From positions 1-7,680 of the forward strand of contig JAIXVO010000323.1 in assembly GCA_027482985.1 (NCBI GenBank): a stretch of DNA of 7,680 nt. The letters are read 5' to 3'. Both the position numbers and the translations under genes were made by a program. Source of the DNA: Cyanobacteriota bacterium (lineage in GTDB: Bacteria; Cyanobacteriota; Cyanobacteriia; Leptolyngbyales; Leptolyngbyaceae). Each line of letters begins with the position of its first letter. Position 1 is the first letter of the stretch. A model generated the notes under the pieces. That model did no database searches. It saw only the letters and a list, made by a program, of their open reading frames with translations, and was not told where the DNA came from. This document shows, one piece after another, positions 1 through 7,558 of the stretch.

Positions 1-168
1 ATTGGCATCGGCTAACTGCTGAAACAGCTTGTAATCTTTCTGGTCAACAATGATGTAATGTTTGACTGGAACCGCAACAAACTTTTTGATACTCCAACAA
101 AGTAACTGACAGCGCTGAAAATCTGGGGCATAGCTGGGGGTAATAAAAGCAAAAGTCAGGTCGCTCAT
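1..168 (-). CDS. DUF6492-like protein, N-terminal part (cut by window edge)
   Basis: An open frame starts at the ATG at 168 and runs in frame through base 1, giving 56 residues with no stop, so the gene continues outside the window. The N-terminus reads MSDLTFAFITPSYAPDF and is followed by QRCQLLCWSIKKF and then KHYIIVDQKDYKLF. A first beta strand ending in TPSY, a basic and aromatic helix, then a strand ending in IIVD is the pattern I associate with DUF6492 proteins, which resemble glycosyltransferases with a GT-A-like fold. Assignment to that family is from memory of the pattern, and the sugar or substrate cannot be inferred. No convincing Shine-Dalgarno sequence precedes the ATG. It lies downstream of glnN on the same strand, but a terminator-like hairpin sits between them, so separate transcription is likely. 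Confidence 0.7.
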   Translation of the reverse strand, partial: MSDLTFAFITPSYAPDFQRCQLLCWSIKKFVAVPVKHYIIVDQKDYKLFQQLADAN

Positions 169-333
169 AGCGGTTATAGAAGAGGGTTAGGAGTATTGAG
201 GGTCAACCAATGCTTTAAGATTCCCTGAAAGTTCGAAGAAATCTACAAGCCAAGTGCAGCAATTCGCTCACCATTCTACTCCGCTCCACCTGGGTACTGT
301 CCTGCGTCTTTCCAGGCAGCACTCGGTAATCGT

Positions 334-537
334 TTATACAGGCTCAATCTGTGGTTTTGAGGGAAGTTGGCGTGGGGAAAAAGACAAAAAGTGTTGAATA
401 CCGGATTCGGTATCCAACACTTCAAAGTGGGTAAGCCAGCAGTTCCGCTGGCGGCTGGACTGATAGAACTGCTGAACATTGATTTTTGTGGAGGTTGGGT
501 GAGCGACAGCGTAATCTAACAGAACCATCGCTGGCAT
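334..537 (-). CDS. Doubtful small hypothetical ORF (67 codons)
   Basis: The frame runs from ATG 537 (second ATG at 528) to TAA. The product begins MPAMVLLDYAVAHP and contains VQQFYQSSRQRNCW and THFEVLDTESGIQHFL, ending PKPQIEPV after a short basic stretch. The composition looks protein-like, with no low-complexity run, and could be a soluble alpha/beta fragment, but I recognise no family. Arguments against it: no Shine-Dalgarno sequence precedes either ATG, an in-frame TGA lies two codons upstream, and a strong hairpin with a T-rich tail, better explained as the glnN terminator, falls inside it. A second overlapping minus-strand frame at 276-479 is no more convincing. It may be a decayed gene remnant or chance. 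Confidence 0.25.
   Translation of the reverse strand: MPAMVLLDYAVAHPTSTKINVQQFYQSSRQRNCWLTHFEVLDTESGIQHFLSFSPRQLPSKPQIEPV
378..420 (-). terminator. Intrinsic terminator downstream of glnN
   Basis: Bases 391-420 form a near-perfect hairpin: GTGTTG, one mismatched base, ATACC, a 6-base loop, GGTAT, one mismatched base, CAACAC. Read on the minus strand, the stem is followed immediately by TTTTTGTCTTTTT (378-390), the layout of a Rho-independent terminator. On the plus strand the hairpin is followed by TTCAAAGTGG with no T-run, so the signal is directional. It lies about 170 bases past the glnN stop and would separate glnN from the next minus-strand gene. The stem is not very GC-rich, which lowers certainty slightly. 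Confidence 0.6.
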
Positions 538-589
538 TGGATTTCACGGTGTTCTACCCAACCGAAGGTAGAGACGGGGCAATCAGGAT

Positions 590-2761
590 CTATTTGATGA
601 ACAACATTTCCTGATAGGTGGGCAGGGGCCAGAAGCTATCGGCAATGTTGCCTTCCAGCGCATCGGCGTACTGGCGGACTTCATCCATTAACGGACGAAT
701 GGTTTGGGCGCAGTACTGCATTTTCTCTTCCGTTGTGGCAAAGTCGTGTTTCGCCAGGGCGGTACTGAGTTTGGCAGTGGTGGCAACCAGCGAGTTCGTC
801 AAGTCAGCGATCGCTTTGGCGCTTTCCTGTTCCAACTCGACTCCCAACCCACTGAGAGTAGCGATCGTAGAAGAGAGTTTGGACAGATATTCCACAGCCG
901 CCGGGTAGATCATGGTTTTCGCCATATTAATCACCAGCTTGGCTTCCACTTCAATCGACAGAATGTATTGCTCGGCATACACTTCAAAGCGACTTTCCAG
1001 TTCGACTGGAGTTAAGACCCCTGTTTTCTTGAATAAGTCTTCGATGTATTCTTCTTTCAAGACAGGCAGGGCATCGGCGGTGGTGCGCAGATTGGCTAAC
1101 CCGCGTTCCGCCGCCAGTTGGTGCCATTCTGATGAATAACCATTGCCGCCAAAGACAACTGCACCATGGGTTTCCATCACTTCTTTGAGGACAGTGATAA
1201 TGGCTGTATTCAGTTCTAATCCTTTCGCGAGTTCACTTTCTAAGCGATTGCCAATCCAATCGAGAGAATCTGCCAGCATTGTGTTGAGCACAATCAAAGG
1301 ACCTGAAACCGACTGATTGGAGCCAACTGCCCGGAACTCAAACCGATTCCCGGTGAAGGCAAACGGTGAGGTGCGGTTGCGATCGCCCGCGTCCTTCGTC
1401 AGATGCGGTAACACATCCACGCCTAAATCCATTACACCCTTTTGTTTGGACTCAGTGACGGTGCCCGTTTTAATCTGCTCAAACACTTCTTCCAGTTGCG
1501 ACCCTAAATACACCGACATGATCGCCGGGGGTGCTTCATTCGCGCCTAAGCGATGGTCGTTGCTGGCAGTCGCGATCGCGGCTCGCATCAGGGGGCCATA
1601 CTTATGCACGCCCCGAATCACCGCACCACAGAACACCAAAAACTGAGCATTGTCGTGGGGCGAATCACCGGGATCGAGTAAGTTCCCTTGGGTGGCGTTG
1701 CCGACTGACCAGTTGACGTGCTTCCCGGAACCATTAATCCCGGCAAACGGTTTTTCATGCAGCAAACACATGAAGCCATGCTTTTTCGCCGTGTGCTTCA
1801 AGATCGTCATGATCAATTGCTGGTGATCACTGGCCACGTTCGCGGCTTCAAAGAAGGGGGCAATTTCAAATTGACCAGGAGCCACTTCGTTATGGCGCGT
1901 TTTCGCCGGAATGCCTAACTTATAGAGGGTTTCTTCCACGTCTTGCATGAAGACTTGCACCCGTTCGGGAATCGCCCCAAAGTAGTGATCGTCAAATTCT
2001 TGACCTTTGGCGGGCGCTTTCCCAAACAGCGTGCGGCCTGCTAACAGCAAGTCGGGGCGCTGGCTGGCAAAATTGGCATCGATCAGGAAATACTCTTGTT
2101 CCGCGCCACAACTAGAGTTGACATGGGCGACTTCGGTATTGCCCAACAGGGTCAGGACTTTCCGCGCGGCTTTGTCCATGGCGGCGATCGATCGCAGCAA
2201 TGGCACCTTTTTATCCAGCGCTTCGCCTGTCCAGGAGACAAACACCGTCGGGATGCAGAGCGTGGAACCGTTATCAGTTTCCATAATGTAGGCGGGACTG
2301 GTCACATCCCAACCCGTGTAGCCCCGCGCTTCAAACGTGTCGCGGATGCCGCCATTGGGGAAAGAAGAACCATCGGGTTCACCCTGCACCAGCACTTTGC
2401 CAGAAAATTCGGAAATCACACTGCCGTCACCCTGCACCGAAATAAAGCCATCGTGTTTTTCGGCGGTGATGTTGGTCATCGGATAAAAGACGTGGGCGTA
2501 GTAGAGTGCCCCTTTGGAGATGGCCCAATCGCGCATCGCCGTCGCTACTGCATCCGCGACGGAAGGGTCGAGCTTTTCACCCGTAACAATCGTGTTCTTA
2601 ATGGATTTGAAAACCGCTTTGGGGAGACTGGCCTGCATTTTGCTGAGGTTGAAGACATTCTCTGCCCACATTTCTTCGAGGCGTTCGGGGGGCTTGGGAG
2701 GCAGCGTTTCCCGATTCGTAATTTGATGAATGGCTTGAAGTCGGGCAGTATTTCCGCTCAT
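590..2761 (-). CDS. glnN: Glutamine synthetase type III
   Basis: The product is 723 residues, typical of cyanobacterial GSIII (about 720). It makes glutamine from glutamate, ammonia and ATP in the cytoplasm and feeds the GS-GOGAT cycle. The N-terminal GSIII domain (about 1-200) includes [15 protein letters not shown]. The catalytic core holds EQEYFLID at 221-228 (metal-binding Glu), [14 protein letters not shown] at 289-302, [18 protein letters not shown] at 335-352 (nucleotide and metal site), [12 protein letters not shown] at 401-412 and [14 protein letters not shown] at 471-484. A helical C-terminal region follows. I chose ATG 2761 because [13 protein letters not shown] fits GSIII N-termini. 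The frame stays open to a TTG at 2899, but those 46 codons resemble nothing and cover promoter-like sequence. GGAA sits about 6 bases before the ATG as a weak ribosome site. Known cyanobacterial glnN genes are NtcA-controlled and induced by nitrogen starvation. No canonical GTA-N8-TAC site is visible here. No frameshift or missing motif was seen. Confidence 0.97.
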   Translation of the reverse strand: MSGNTARLQAIHQITNRETLPPKPPERLEEMWAENVFNLSKMQASLPKAVFKSIKNTIVTGEKLDPSVADAVATAMRDWAISKGALYYAHVFYPMTNITAEKHDGFISVQGDGSVISEFSGKVLVQGEPDGSSFPNGGIRDTFEARGYTGWDVTSPAYIMETDNGSTLCIPTVFVSWTGEALDKKVPLLRSIAAMDKAARKVLTLLGNTEVAHVNSSCGAEQEYFLIDANFASQRPDLLLAGRTLFGKAPAKGQEFDDHYFGAIPERVQVFMQDVEETLYKLGIPAKTRHNEVAPGQFEIAPFFEAANVASDHQQLIMTILKHTAKKHGFMCLLHEKPFAGINGSGKHVNWSVGNATQGNLLDPGDSPHDNAQFLVFCGAVIRGVHKYGPLMRAAIATASNDHRLGANEAPPAIMSVYLGSQLEEVFEQIKTGTVTESKQKGVMDLGVDVLPHLTKDAGDRNRTSPFAFTGNRFEFRAVGSNQSVSGPLIVLNTMLADSLDWIGNRLESELAKGLELNTAIITVLKEVMETHGAVVFGGNGYSSEWHQLAAERGLANLRTTADALPVLKEEYIEDLFKKTGVLTPVELESRFEVYAEQYILSIEVEAKLVINMAKTMIYPAAVEYLSKLSSTIATLSGLGVELEQESAKAIADLTNSLVATTAKLSTALAKHDFATTEEKMQYCAQTIRPLMDEVRQYADALEGNIADSFWPLPTYQEMLFIK

Positions 2762-2788
2762 AAAGTTTCCGTTAAAGGCTAGTCGCCT

Positions 2789-2828
2789 ATAGTACTGAAT
2801 GCTAGGTTTCGAAATCGCTATGAGCGAT
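2789..2828 (-). promoter_or_regulatory. Candidate glnN promoter with upstream palindrome
   Basis: On the minus strand TACTAT (2789-2794) is a plausible -10 element, 28 bases before the glnN ATG. About 30 bases upstream of it lies a perfect 6-bp palindrome with a 3-base centre (2814-2828, ATCGCT/AGCGAT), roughly where a class II activator would sit. No good -35 element is present at 17-base spacing, which is consistent with activator dependence. The palindrome does not match the NtcA consensus GTA-N8-TAC. The nearest match is CTAGCATTCAGTAC (2792-2805), with 5 of 6 fixed positions, but it overlaps the -10 element. Regulation by NtcA is known for other cyanobacterial glnN genes and is only a guess here. 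Confidence 0.35.
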
Positions 2829-2922
2829 ACAAAAGGAGAATTAAGCCCCTGAACTGGGATAGATTCACCCTGGATGCGGCGGTAGCGATCGCGAGTCAAC
2901 CCTGGAGACTATAGCCGTCGCC

Positions 2923-3084
2923 ATGTGTAACGTGGCAGAGGCGAGTCAGAACACCTACCCAGCATTGGCTCTTGCCGATCCGACTTGTCCTAAGTGTTCT
3001 GACCAAAGCTATAATTACCGCAATGGCGATCGACTCAAAGCGGAGATGGGTTTGGCGATCGCGTCGTCGTCAACAAAAAATTAA
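2923..3084 (+). pseudogene. Short frame with zinc-ribbon-like CPKC motif, possible transposase remnant
   Basis: A plus-strand frame from ATG 2923 to TAA 3084 encodes 53 residues, including LADPTCPKCSDQSYNYRNGDR. The Cys-Pro-x-Cys followed about ten residues later by Arg-Asn-Gly resembles the head of the zinc ribbon found at the start of IS1-type transposase first ORFs. The second Cys pair and the GxxRYxC part are missing, and the tail runs into small and polar residues. It is the only plus-strand gene candidate in the window. No Shine-Dalgarno sequence precedes the ATG. A perfect 10-bp inverted repeat flanks the motif. I read it as a possible decayed fragment; chance coding is a real alternative. 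Confidence 0.25.
2945..3003. repeat. Perfect 10-bp inverted repeat, arms 39 bases apart
   Basis: GTCAGAACAC at 2945-2954 is the exact reverse complement of GTGTTCTGAC at 2994-3003. The inner 39 bases encode the CPKC-containing part of the small plus-strand frame. The spacing is too wide for a simple terminator and the arms carry no T-tract. The arms could be ends of a tiny decayed mobile unit or an extended RNA stem. Confidence 0.6.
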
Positions 3085-3169
3085 GTGTTACTAGCTTCGA
3101 TGTACTGGGCGATCGCATCTGCAACTCAACAGATCAGTCAGACCCAGCGATCGAATTAGTAACACCTAA
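3075..3169 (-). terminator. 89-bp nested palindrome with T-tract, likely terminator for the kinase gene
   Basis: Bases 3081-3169 fold as nested arms: 3081-3093 with 3157-3169 (12 of 13 pairs, core GTGTTACTA/TAGTAACAC), TTCGAT 3096-3101 with ATCGAA 3150-3155, CTGGG 3105-3109 with CCCAG 3143-3147, and ATCTG 3117-3121 with CAGAT 3130-3134 around an 8-base loop. On the minus strand the outer arm is followed by TTTTTT (3075-3080), so the transcript of the kinase gene, whose stop is about 100 bases upstream, could end here. The stem is far longer than an ordinary terminator and includes a HIP1 site (3109-3116), so it may have another origin such as a miniature mobile element or a structured RNA. 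Confidence 0.5.
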
Positions 3170-3184
3170 ATCATTGGAGTACAT

Positions 3185-3222
3185 TCAAGTTTTCCACTTG
3201 ATCGTGAAAGCTAATATTTCAC
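3185..3222. repeat. Two tandem 6-bp hairpins just past the kinase stop
   Basis: TCAAGT (3185-3190) pairs with ACTTGA (3196-3201) around a 5-base loop, and GTGAAA (3204-3209) pairs with TTTCAC (3217-3222) around a 7-base loop. They lie 46 to 83 bases beyond the kinase stop codon. Neither is followed by a T-tract on the minus strand, so they are more likely 3' untranslated structure than terminators by themselves. Confidence 0.4.
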
Positions 3223-3267
3223 TAAACTTGCCCCCCAATTGTGTGGAGCACTACAAACGATCAGTTT

Positions 3268-6200
3268 CTATGCCTCCAGCTTGTGCTGCTGGCACCGAGC
3301 CAGGGCTTCCACCAGGGCGGCGGCAGTCACGGGCTTGGGCACATAATCACTCATGCCCGCTGTTTTGCACTCTAACCGGACTTCCGGCAAGACGTTGCCC
3401 GTCATCCCGACAATCCGGGGGCGTTCCGGAGCCGGCCAGCGGCGACAGAGTTCACGGGTCGCCGTCAGACCATCCATGATGGGCATTTGAATATCCATAA
3501 AAATCACGTCATAGTGCTGCCGCTCCAGGGCTGCCAACACCTCTTCGCCATTCGCGACACAATCAGATTGATAGCCCAAATGTTTGAGCATGAGGCTAAT
3601 CACCAATTGGTTTGTGGGATTATCTTCGGCAACTAAGATAGACAGGGATTGCTGCGGGTTGCGGTGCGGGGTTAGGGGCGACGGGGTAGCAGGACTGGCA
3701 CTTGCTTGCCGCTGGGAGAATAGGGTGGAGATATGCGCCAAAAGTTGATCGGGTTTGATCGGTTTGAGCATTGTGGCGTAGATCAAATGGGCTTCCCGAT
3801 TGATATCCACCATGATCGAGGACAGCAGAATAATTGGCAGCCGCTGGTGGTTGGGGTGTTGCTTGAGCGATCGCGCCAGGAGGATCCCATTGGTTTCCGA
3901 TAATTGGTAGTCCAGCAGGGCTAAGTCAAAGGGATCACCTTGCTCAATCCAGGCGATCGCTTCGGCGGCGGAAGCACAGGCGCGGGCGGTCATGCCCCAG
4001 AGTTGCAAATAGTGAATGAGAATCCGCCGATTGATTTCTAAGTCATCCACCACCAACACCCGCAGTCCTTTGAGGTGGGGAATCACCTCCGTGGGCATGG
4101 CTCGACCAGCCAGATCGGTCATGTGGGTGGCGATCGTAAAGGTAAAGGTTGACCCCTGCCCCACGGTGCTTTCGACGTGAATCTGACCACCCATCAGCTC
4201 TACTAGGCGGCGGCAAATCGACAGTCCCAAGCCAGTGCCGCCACTGATCCGCGTGGTGGAAATATCGGCCTGGGTAAACGGATCAAATAAGTGCGGCAGG
4301 ACGGCAGCGGGAATGCCAATGCCGGTATCCGTGACGCTGAAACAAAGTTCGCACGACTGGGACGCGGCATCGGGCGGCTGGGGGTGGGGCGATCGCGAAG
4401 AGACTTCTAGCATCACCTCGCCGCCCGCCCGCGTGAATTTCACCGCATTGGACAGCAGATTGACGAGCACTTGTCGCAACCGGCCCACATCGCCATACAC
4501 GCCTTCGATCGTCCCGGCTTGCATCAAATAGCCCAGCCCCACGCCCTTCTCATTGGCGACCGTCGCTAACAGATCCACCGCCGATTCAATACAGTCTCGC
4601 AGGCTAAACGCTTGCAACTCCAGTTCGACTTTACCCGCTTCAATTTTCGAGAAATCGAGAATGTCATTAATCACCGTCAGCAGATGTTCGCCCCCTTTCC
4701 GAATCACTTCGGCACACAGTTGTTGTTCCGTGTTGAGGGTCGTATCGAGTAACACGCTGGTCATGCCAATAATGGCATTCATCGGCGTTCGGATTTCGTG
4801 ACTCATGTTCGCCAGAAACGCCGTTTTGGCCTGGGAAGCGGCGTAGGCTTCGTCAATCCAGCGTTGACGGGTGCGGGCTAACTCCACATGAGTTTTGACG
4901 CGGGCCAACAGTTCACGGGCGGTAAAGGGTTTCGACAGGTAATCGTCGGCCCCAGCATCCAGCCCGACGATCGCCGATTCTGGCCCCGATCGCGCGGACA
5001 ATAGCACAACCGGAATATGGCGCGTCCGGGCATCAGCGCGGATGGCTTGAATCAACCCAAACCCGTCGAGGTTAGGCATCATCACATCACTCAAGACGAG
5101 CGTCGGGAGTTCCCGCTGAATTGCCGCTAAGGCAGCGGCTCCATCGGTGACGGCTTCCACGGCATAATCAGCGGCTAACATCTGCGCGACGTATTCTCGC
5201 AAGTCGGCATTATCATCCGCCCACACAATGCGCGGCTTGACGCTGCCCGCCGACCCCGGCGGGATTAGGTGAGTGGCGGGACCATCCCACCGACTGGCTT
5301 CTTCCACATAGGCCGCTCTCTCGATGGCGGTGGATGCCAGGGAGCGCGCGGCCCCAATTTGTTCTGCTGGCAGATGGCGGTTGCCCGTCTGGATCGTCAC
5401 CCGGAAGGTACTGCCCTGCCCTTCGGTACTTTCGACCTGAATTTCGCCGCCATGCAACAAGGTCAGTTCTTTAATCAGCGCCAGCCCAATCCCAGTGCCC
5501 TCGTGCGATCGCGATCGCGCCCCCTTGACTCGATGAAAGCGATCGAAGAGGAGGGGCAATTCTGCCGCTGGAATCCCAATGCCTGTATCGGCAACGCTCA
5601 ATTCCACCGTGCTGCCCAGCCAGGTTAAGCTCACCGTAATCCTGCCCTCAAAGGTATGCTTCAGCGCATTTGAGAGCAGATTCAGAACAATCTTTTCCCA
5701 CATTTCGCGATCGACATACACCCGCTCCGGCAACGGCTCCAAGTTGAGGCTGAAGTCCAGTCCGGCCTTAGTCATGGCGCTTTCAAAGCTACTCGCTAAC
5801 TCCAGCGTGAAGGCAGCTAAATCGACGGGTTCATAGGCGGCTTGCATCCGGCCTGCTTCAATCCGGGAGAAATCGAGTAGGGTGTTCACCAGTTTGAGCA
5901 ACCGCAGGCTGTTGCGATGCACCGTCTCTAAGCGTTCATAGCGGTCGCCGGGGAGCGCTTCGGCTTCGGCTAATTCGTCTTCCAGCGGTCCTAACATCAA
6001 CGTCAGGGGCGTGCGAAATTCGTGACTGACATTGGAGAAAAAGGCAGTTTTGGCGCGATCGATTTCGGCTAAAGCTTCGGCCCGTTGGCGCTCCACTTCG
6101 TAGGCGATCGCATTCGCCATGACCGTGGTCATCGCGGAGGCCAGCAGTTCAAAAAATGAGCGATAGGCTTCATTCATCGGCAGGCGCACACTCGCTCCGA

Positions 6201-7425
6201 CGACCATCAGCGCGGCGGGGCGATCGGCTCCTGGCGGCAACAGCGGTAAGATTAAACCGGTGCGCAGGGGTTCGGGATAAGGGTCACAGATTAAGGTCGG
6301 GAAGCGATCGCGCAAATCTTCCACTAGCAGCGTTTCCCCGGTGGTCATCACTGTGGCAAAATCCCAGCCCGTAGCAGCCGCGATCGCGACTGTTGCGGGT
6401 GTGGCTGCGGTGCCAGGGGGGATGCCCGTAGTGGCGACGAGGGTTGCCGTTTGTCCCACTTCATCGAGCAGATAGATGGTGACGAAGGGTAAATCAAAAT
6501 TGGAATTGGCGAGGGTTTCGACCGCCAGCGTAAACGCTTCTTCGACGGAGCGCCCCTTGGCCGCACTGACAGAGAGGTCGCGCAGGGTGCGGGTGCGCCG
6601 CTGGCTAATCATTTGACTGGTGGTTTCGGTGACGGGATGAAATAACCCAGCAACTTTGCCCGTCTCGTCGCGAATGGGACTGAAGGAAAAGGTGAAAAAC
6701 GTTTCTTCCAGATAACCCAGGCGATCCAAAAACATCCGCTGGTCTTCCAAAAAAGCGGTTTCGCCAGAAAGTGCCAGATAAAATGCCTCGCCAATCGCCG
6801 GAAACGCCGAAGCCCAACATTCGCTAAAGTCCTGCCCCATCGAGTCCGGATGCTTATCGCCACAGATCATCCGATAGCCGTCGTTATAAATTTGGGTATG
6901 CTGCTCTCCCCAAGCGATGGCGATCGGGAAACTGGAATTGAGGACCAAACTGACCGCAGTGCGCAAACTGGCGGGCCACTCGGACATGGGGCCAAGGGGT
7001 GACTGTGACCAATCTTTCTGCCGTAGGAATGTGCCCATGTCGCCGCCGCCAATCAACCACGATCGCGCCGGGGCCGGGGCGGGCAGTAACGCTTGCAGAT
7101 CGGCAACCACGGCATCCAGTCCGGGTTGCGTGGCGATCAGGGTGACTCCAGCGGGCAACTCAGCAGGGGGTGCTGGTGGCACTGCCGCTACCAGCCACAC
7201 CACCGGAATCGCTGGCGTGATGGCGGCTTTCTGTAACGCGGCGACGACTTTACGCCCTAAAATTTCGCCATCCACGACGATCAGATCGGGACGATCGCCC
7301 GCGATCGTCGCCCCCAGCTTACGAACATCCCCCAACGCGATCGGGGTAATTCCCGCTTGATTGAGCCGCGCGATCAGGGGTTTTTTGAGGGGAGCAGTCG
7401 TGGATGCGACGACTAAGATCTTCAT
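3268..7425 (-). CDS. Hybrid sensor histidine kinase with two kinase modules and four receiver-type domains
   Basis: The product is 1385 residues with no membrane segment or signal peptide, so it is probably a cytosolic sensor. Domains in order: degenerate receiver (about 1-115; D52 kept, acidic pair and conserved Lys lost); PAS (about 128-268, with GDMG and WSQSPLGP at its start); GAF (about 280-442); HisKA/HATPase 1 (H468, N586, DTGIG 613-617, GTGIGL 643-648); receiver (D737/D738, D780, K832); HisKA/HATPase 2 (H876, N993, DTGIG 1033-1037, GTGLGL 1063-1068); receiver (D1127/D1128, D1172, K1221); a Ser/Pro-rich linker; receiver (E1267/D1268, D1311, T1342, K1364). Both kinases look active, and three receivers can accept phosphate. 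No HPt domain is seen, so any relay onward needs a partner. The signal is unknown. ATG 7425 puts MKILVV directly at the first strand; an in-frame TTG at 7437 would add four residues. Neither start has a Shine-Dalgarno sequence. Confidence 0.96.
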   Translation of the reverse strand: MKILVVASTTAPLKKPLIARLNQAGITPIALGDVRKLGATIAGDRPDLIVVDGEILGRKVVAALQKAAITPAIPVVWLVAAVPPAPPAELPAGVTLIATQPGLDAVVADLQALLPAPAPARSWLIGGGDMGTFLRQKDWSQSPLGPMSEWPASLRTAVSLVLNSSFPIAIAWGEQHTQIYNDGYRMICGDKHPDSMGQDFSECWASAFPAIGEAFYLALSGETAFLEDQRMFLDRLGYLEETFFTFSFSPIRDETGKVAGLFHPVTETTSQMISQRRTRTLRDLSVSAAKGRSVEEAFTLAVETLANSNFDLPFVTIYLLDEVGQTATLVATTGIPPGTAATPATVAIAAATGWDFATVMTTGETLLVEDLRDRFPTLICDPYPEPLRTGLILPLLPPGADRPAALMVVGASVRLPMNEAYRSFFELLASAMTTVMANAIAYEVERQRAEALAEIDRAKTAFFSNVSHEFRTPLTLMLGPLEDELAEAEALPGDRYERLETVHRNSLRLLKLVNTLLDFSRIEAGRMQAAYEPVDLAAFTLELASSFESAMTKAGLDFSLNLEPLPERVYVDREMWEKIVLNLLSNALKHTFEGRITVSLTWLGSTVELSVADTGIGIPAAELPLLFDRFHRVKGARSRSHEGTGIGLALIKELTLLHGGEIQVESTEGQGSTFRVTIQTGNRHLPAEQIGAARSLASTAIERAAYVEEASRWDGPATHLIPPGSAGSVKPRIVWADDNADLREYVAQMLAADYAVEAVTDGAAALAAIQRELPTLVLSDVMMPNLDGFGLIQAIRADARTRHIPVVLLSARSGPESAIVGLDAGADDYLSKPFTARELLARVKTHVELARTRQRWIDEAYAASQAKTAFLANMSHEIRTPMNAIIGMTSVLLDTTLNTEQQLCAEVIRKGGEHLLTVINDILDFSKIEAGKVELELQAFSLRDCIESAVDLLATVANEKGVGLGYLMQAGTIEGVYGDVGRLRQVLVNLLSNAVKFTRAGGEVMLEVSSRSPHPQPPDAASQSCELCFSVTDTGIGIPAAVLPHLFDPFTQADISTTRISGGTGLGLSICRRLVELMGGQIHVESTVGQGSTFTFTIATHMTDLAGRAMPTEVIPHLKGLRVLVVDDLEINRRILIHYLQLWGMTARACASAAEAIAWIEQGDPFDLALLDYQLSETNGILLARSLKQHPNHQRLPIILLSSIMVDINREAHLIYATMLKPIKPDQLLAHISTLFSQRQASASPATPSPLTPHRNPQQSLSILVAEDNPTNQLVISLMLKHLGYQSDCVANGEEVLAALERQHYDVIFMDIQMPIMDGLTATRELCRRWPAPERPRIVGMTGNVLPEVRLECKTAGMSDYVPKPVTAAALVEALARCQQHKLEA
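5505..5518. repeat. Two overlapping HIP1 octamers inside the kinase gene
   Basis: GCGATCGCGATCGC is two HIP1 sites sharing two bases. On the minus strand it encodes Arg-Ser-Arg-Ser at residues 637-640, just before the GTGIGL box of the first HATPase domain, that is in the flexible ATP lid. HIP1 is a known over-represented palindrome of many cyanobacterial genomes. At least twelve other copies occur in this window, for example at 807-814, 1379-1386, 1572-1579, 3953-3960, 4389-4396 and 7643-7650. Confidence 0.85.
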
Positions 7426-7499
7426 GCAAAATTCCAATAGTTAGGAGGATCAGCCACTGCCATCGCGTCAAGCATCATTTCTTTGTCAGTATACTTCAC
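7422..7499 (-). CDS. Tiny ORF whose stop overlaps the kinase start (ATGA)
   Basis: A minus-strand frame ends with TGA at 7422-7424, overlapping the kinase ATG (7423-7425) as ATGA, the usual arrangement for translational coupling. Starting from GTG 7499 it gives 25 residues, or 18 from ATG 7478; the end reads [13 protein letters not shown]. The frame stays open upstream for about 20 more codons without a better start. No Shine-Dalgarno sequence is visible for either start. It could be a leader peptide that helps initiate the kinase, which itself lacks a Shine-Dalgarno sequence, or the overlap could be chance. I recognise no family. Confidence 0.2.
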   Translation of the reverse strand: MKYTDKEMMLDAMAVADPPNYWNFA

Positions 7500-7539
7500 G
7501 CCTGAGCCGCTTCTGCCGCTCCCCCCATGCGCCAGAAAG

Positions 7540-7558
7540 TCTATAAATGCTAGGCTTC
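7540..7558 (-). promoter_or_regulatory. Candidate kinase promoter element
   Basis: On the minus strand TATAGA (7540-7545) can serve as a -10 element about 115 bases before the kinase ATG. Directly upstream lies GAAGCCTAGCATT (7546-7558), which matches GAAACCTAGCATT (2798-2810) beside the glnN -10 candidate at 12 of 13 bases. No good -35 hexamer is present at 17 bases. The farther upstream DNA (about 7590-7630) is AT-rich. Beyond the small frame and this element, the rest of 7426-7680 shows a HIP1 site and no gene I can support. Confidence 0.3.

Larger units (their letters stand above)
169..589. other. Spacer between glnN and the DUF6492-like gene
   Basis: This 421-base stretch contains a terminator-like hairpin for glnN (378-420) and a doubtful 67-codon minus-strand frame (334-537), both listed separately. 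Just below the glnN stop, 553-558 and 567-572 form a 6-bp inverted repeat (TCTACC/GGTAGA) with no T-tract. For the downstream gene, a TATAAA-like -10 element is readable on the minus strand at 333-338, but I could not find a good -35 element at normal spacing, so it is only a weak promoter candidate. I saw no tRNA, repeat array or insertion-sequence end here. Confidence 0.5.
2762..3267. other. Spacer between hybrid kinase and glnN
   Basis: This 506-base spacer holds, from the glnN side, a candidate promoter and palindrome (2789-2828), a doubtful plus-strand 53-codon frame with a CPKC motif (2923-3084), a 10-bp inverted repeat (2945-2954 and 2994-3003), an 89-bp nested palindrome with an adjacent T-tract (3075-3169), and two small hairpins just past the kinase stop (3185-3201 and 3204-3222). 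Three HIP1 octamers GCGATCGC occur at 2885-2892, 3055-3062 and 3109-3116. The dense inverted-repeat content suggests regulatory structure plus decayed mobile DNA. Confidence 0.6.

Noticed and set aside
276..479. Second minus-strand small frame in the glnN downstream spacer
   Set aside because: It overlaps the other small frame and the terminator, has no ribosome-binding site, and has a low-information composition.
2096..2782. Long plus-strand open frame (228 codons) opposite the 5' half of glnN
   Set aside because: It is antisense to conserved GSIII coding sequence, has Arg/His/Gly-rich composition typical of a mirrored frame, and shows no recognisable domain.
2792..2805. NtcA box for glnN (CTA-N8-TAC)
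   Set aside because: It matches only 5 of 6 fixed positions and overlaps the -10 candidate, so it is not at the activating position. Kept only as a possibility in the promoter entry.
2762..2899. N-terminal extension of glnN to an upstream TTG (46 extra codons)
   Set aside because: The extension resembles nothing in GSIII, starts at a TTG, and covers a -10-like element and a palindrome. The ATG at 2761 gives the usual family length.
2945..3169. CRISPR array or tandem repeat in the spacer
   Set aside because: The repeats present are inverted and single pairs. No regularly spaced direct repeats were seen.
6917..7360. Plus-strand open frame (147 codons) opposite the N-terminal part of the kinase gene
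   Set aside because: It lies entirely antisense to the receiver-like and PAS coding region, is rich in Ala, Thr and Arg, and has no recognisable motif.
7444..7448. GGAGG on the plus strand, a strong Shine-Dalgarno-like sequence
   Set aside because: No ATG, GTG or TTG start follows at suitable spacing on the plus strand, and it is on the wrong strand for the kinase gene.
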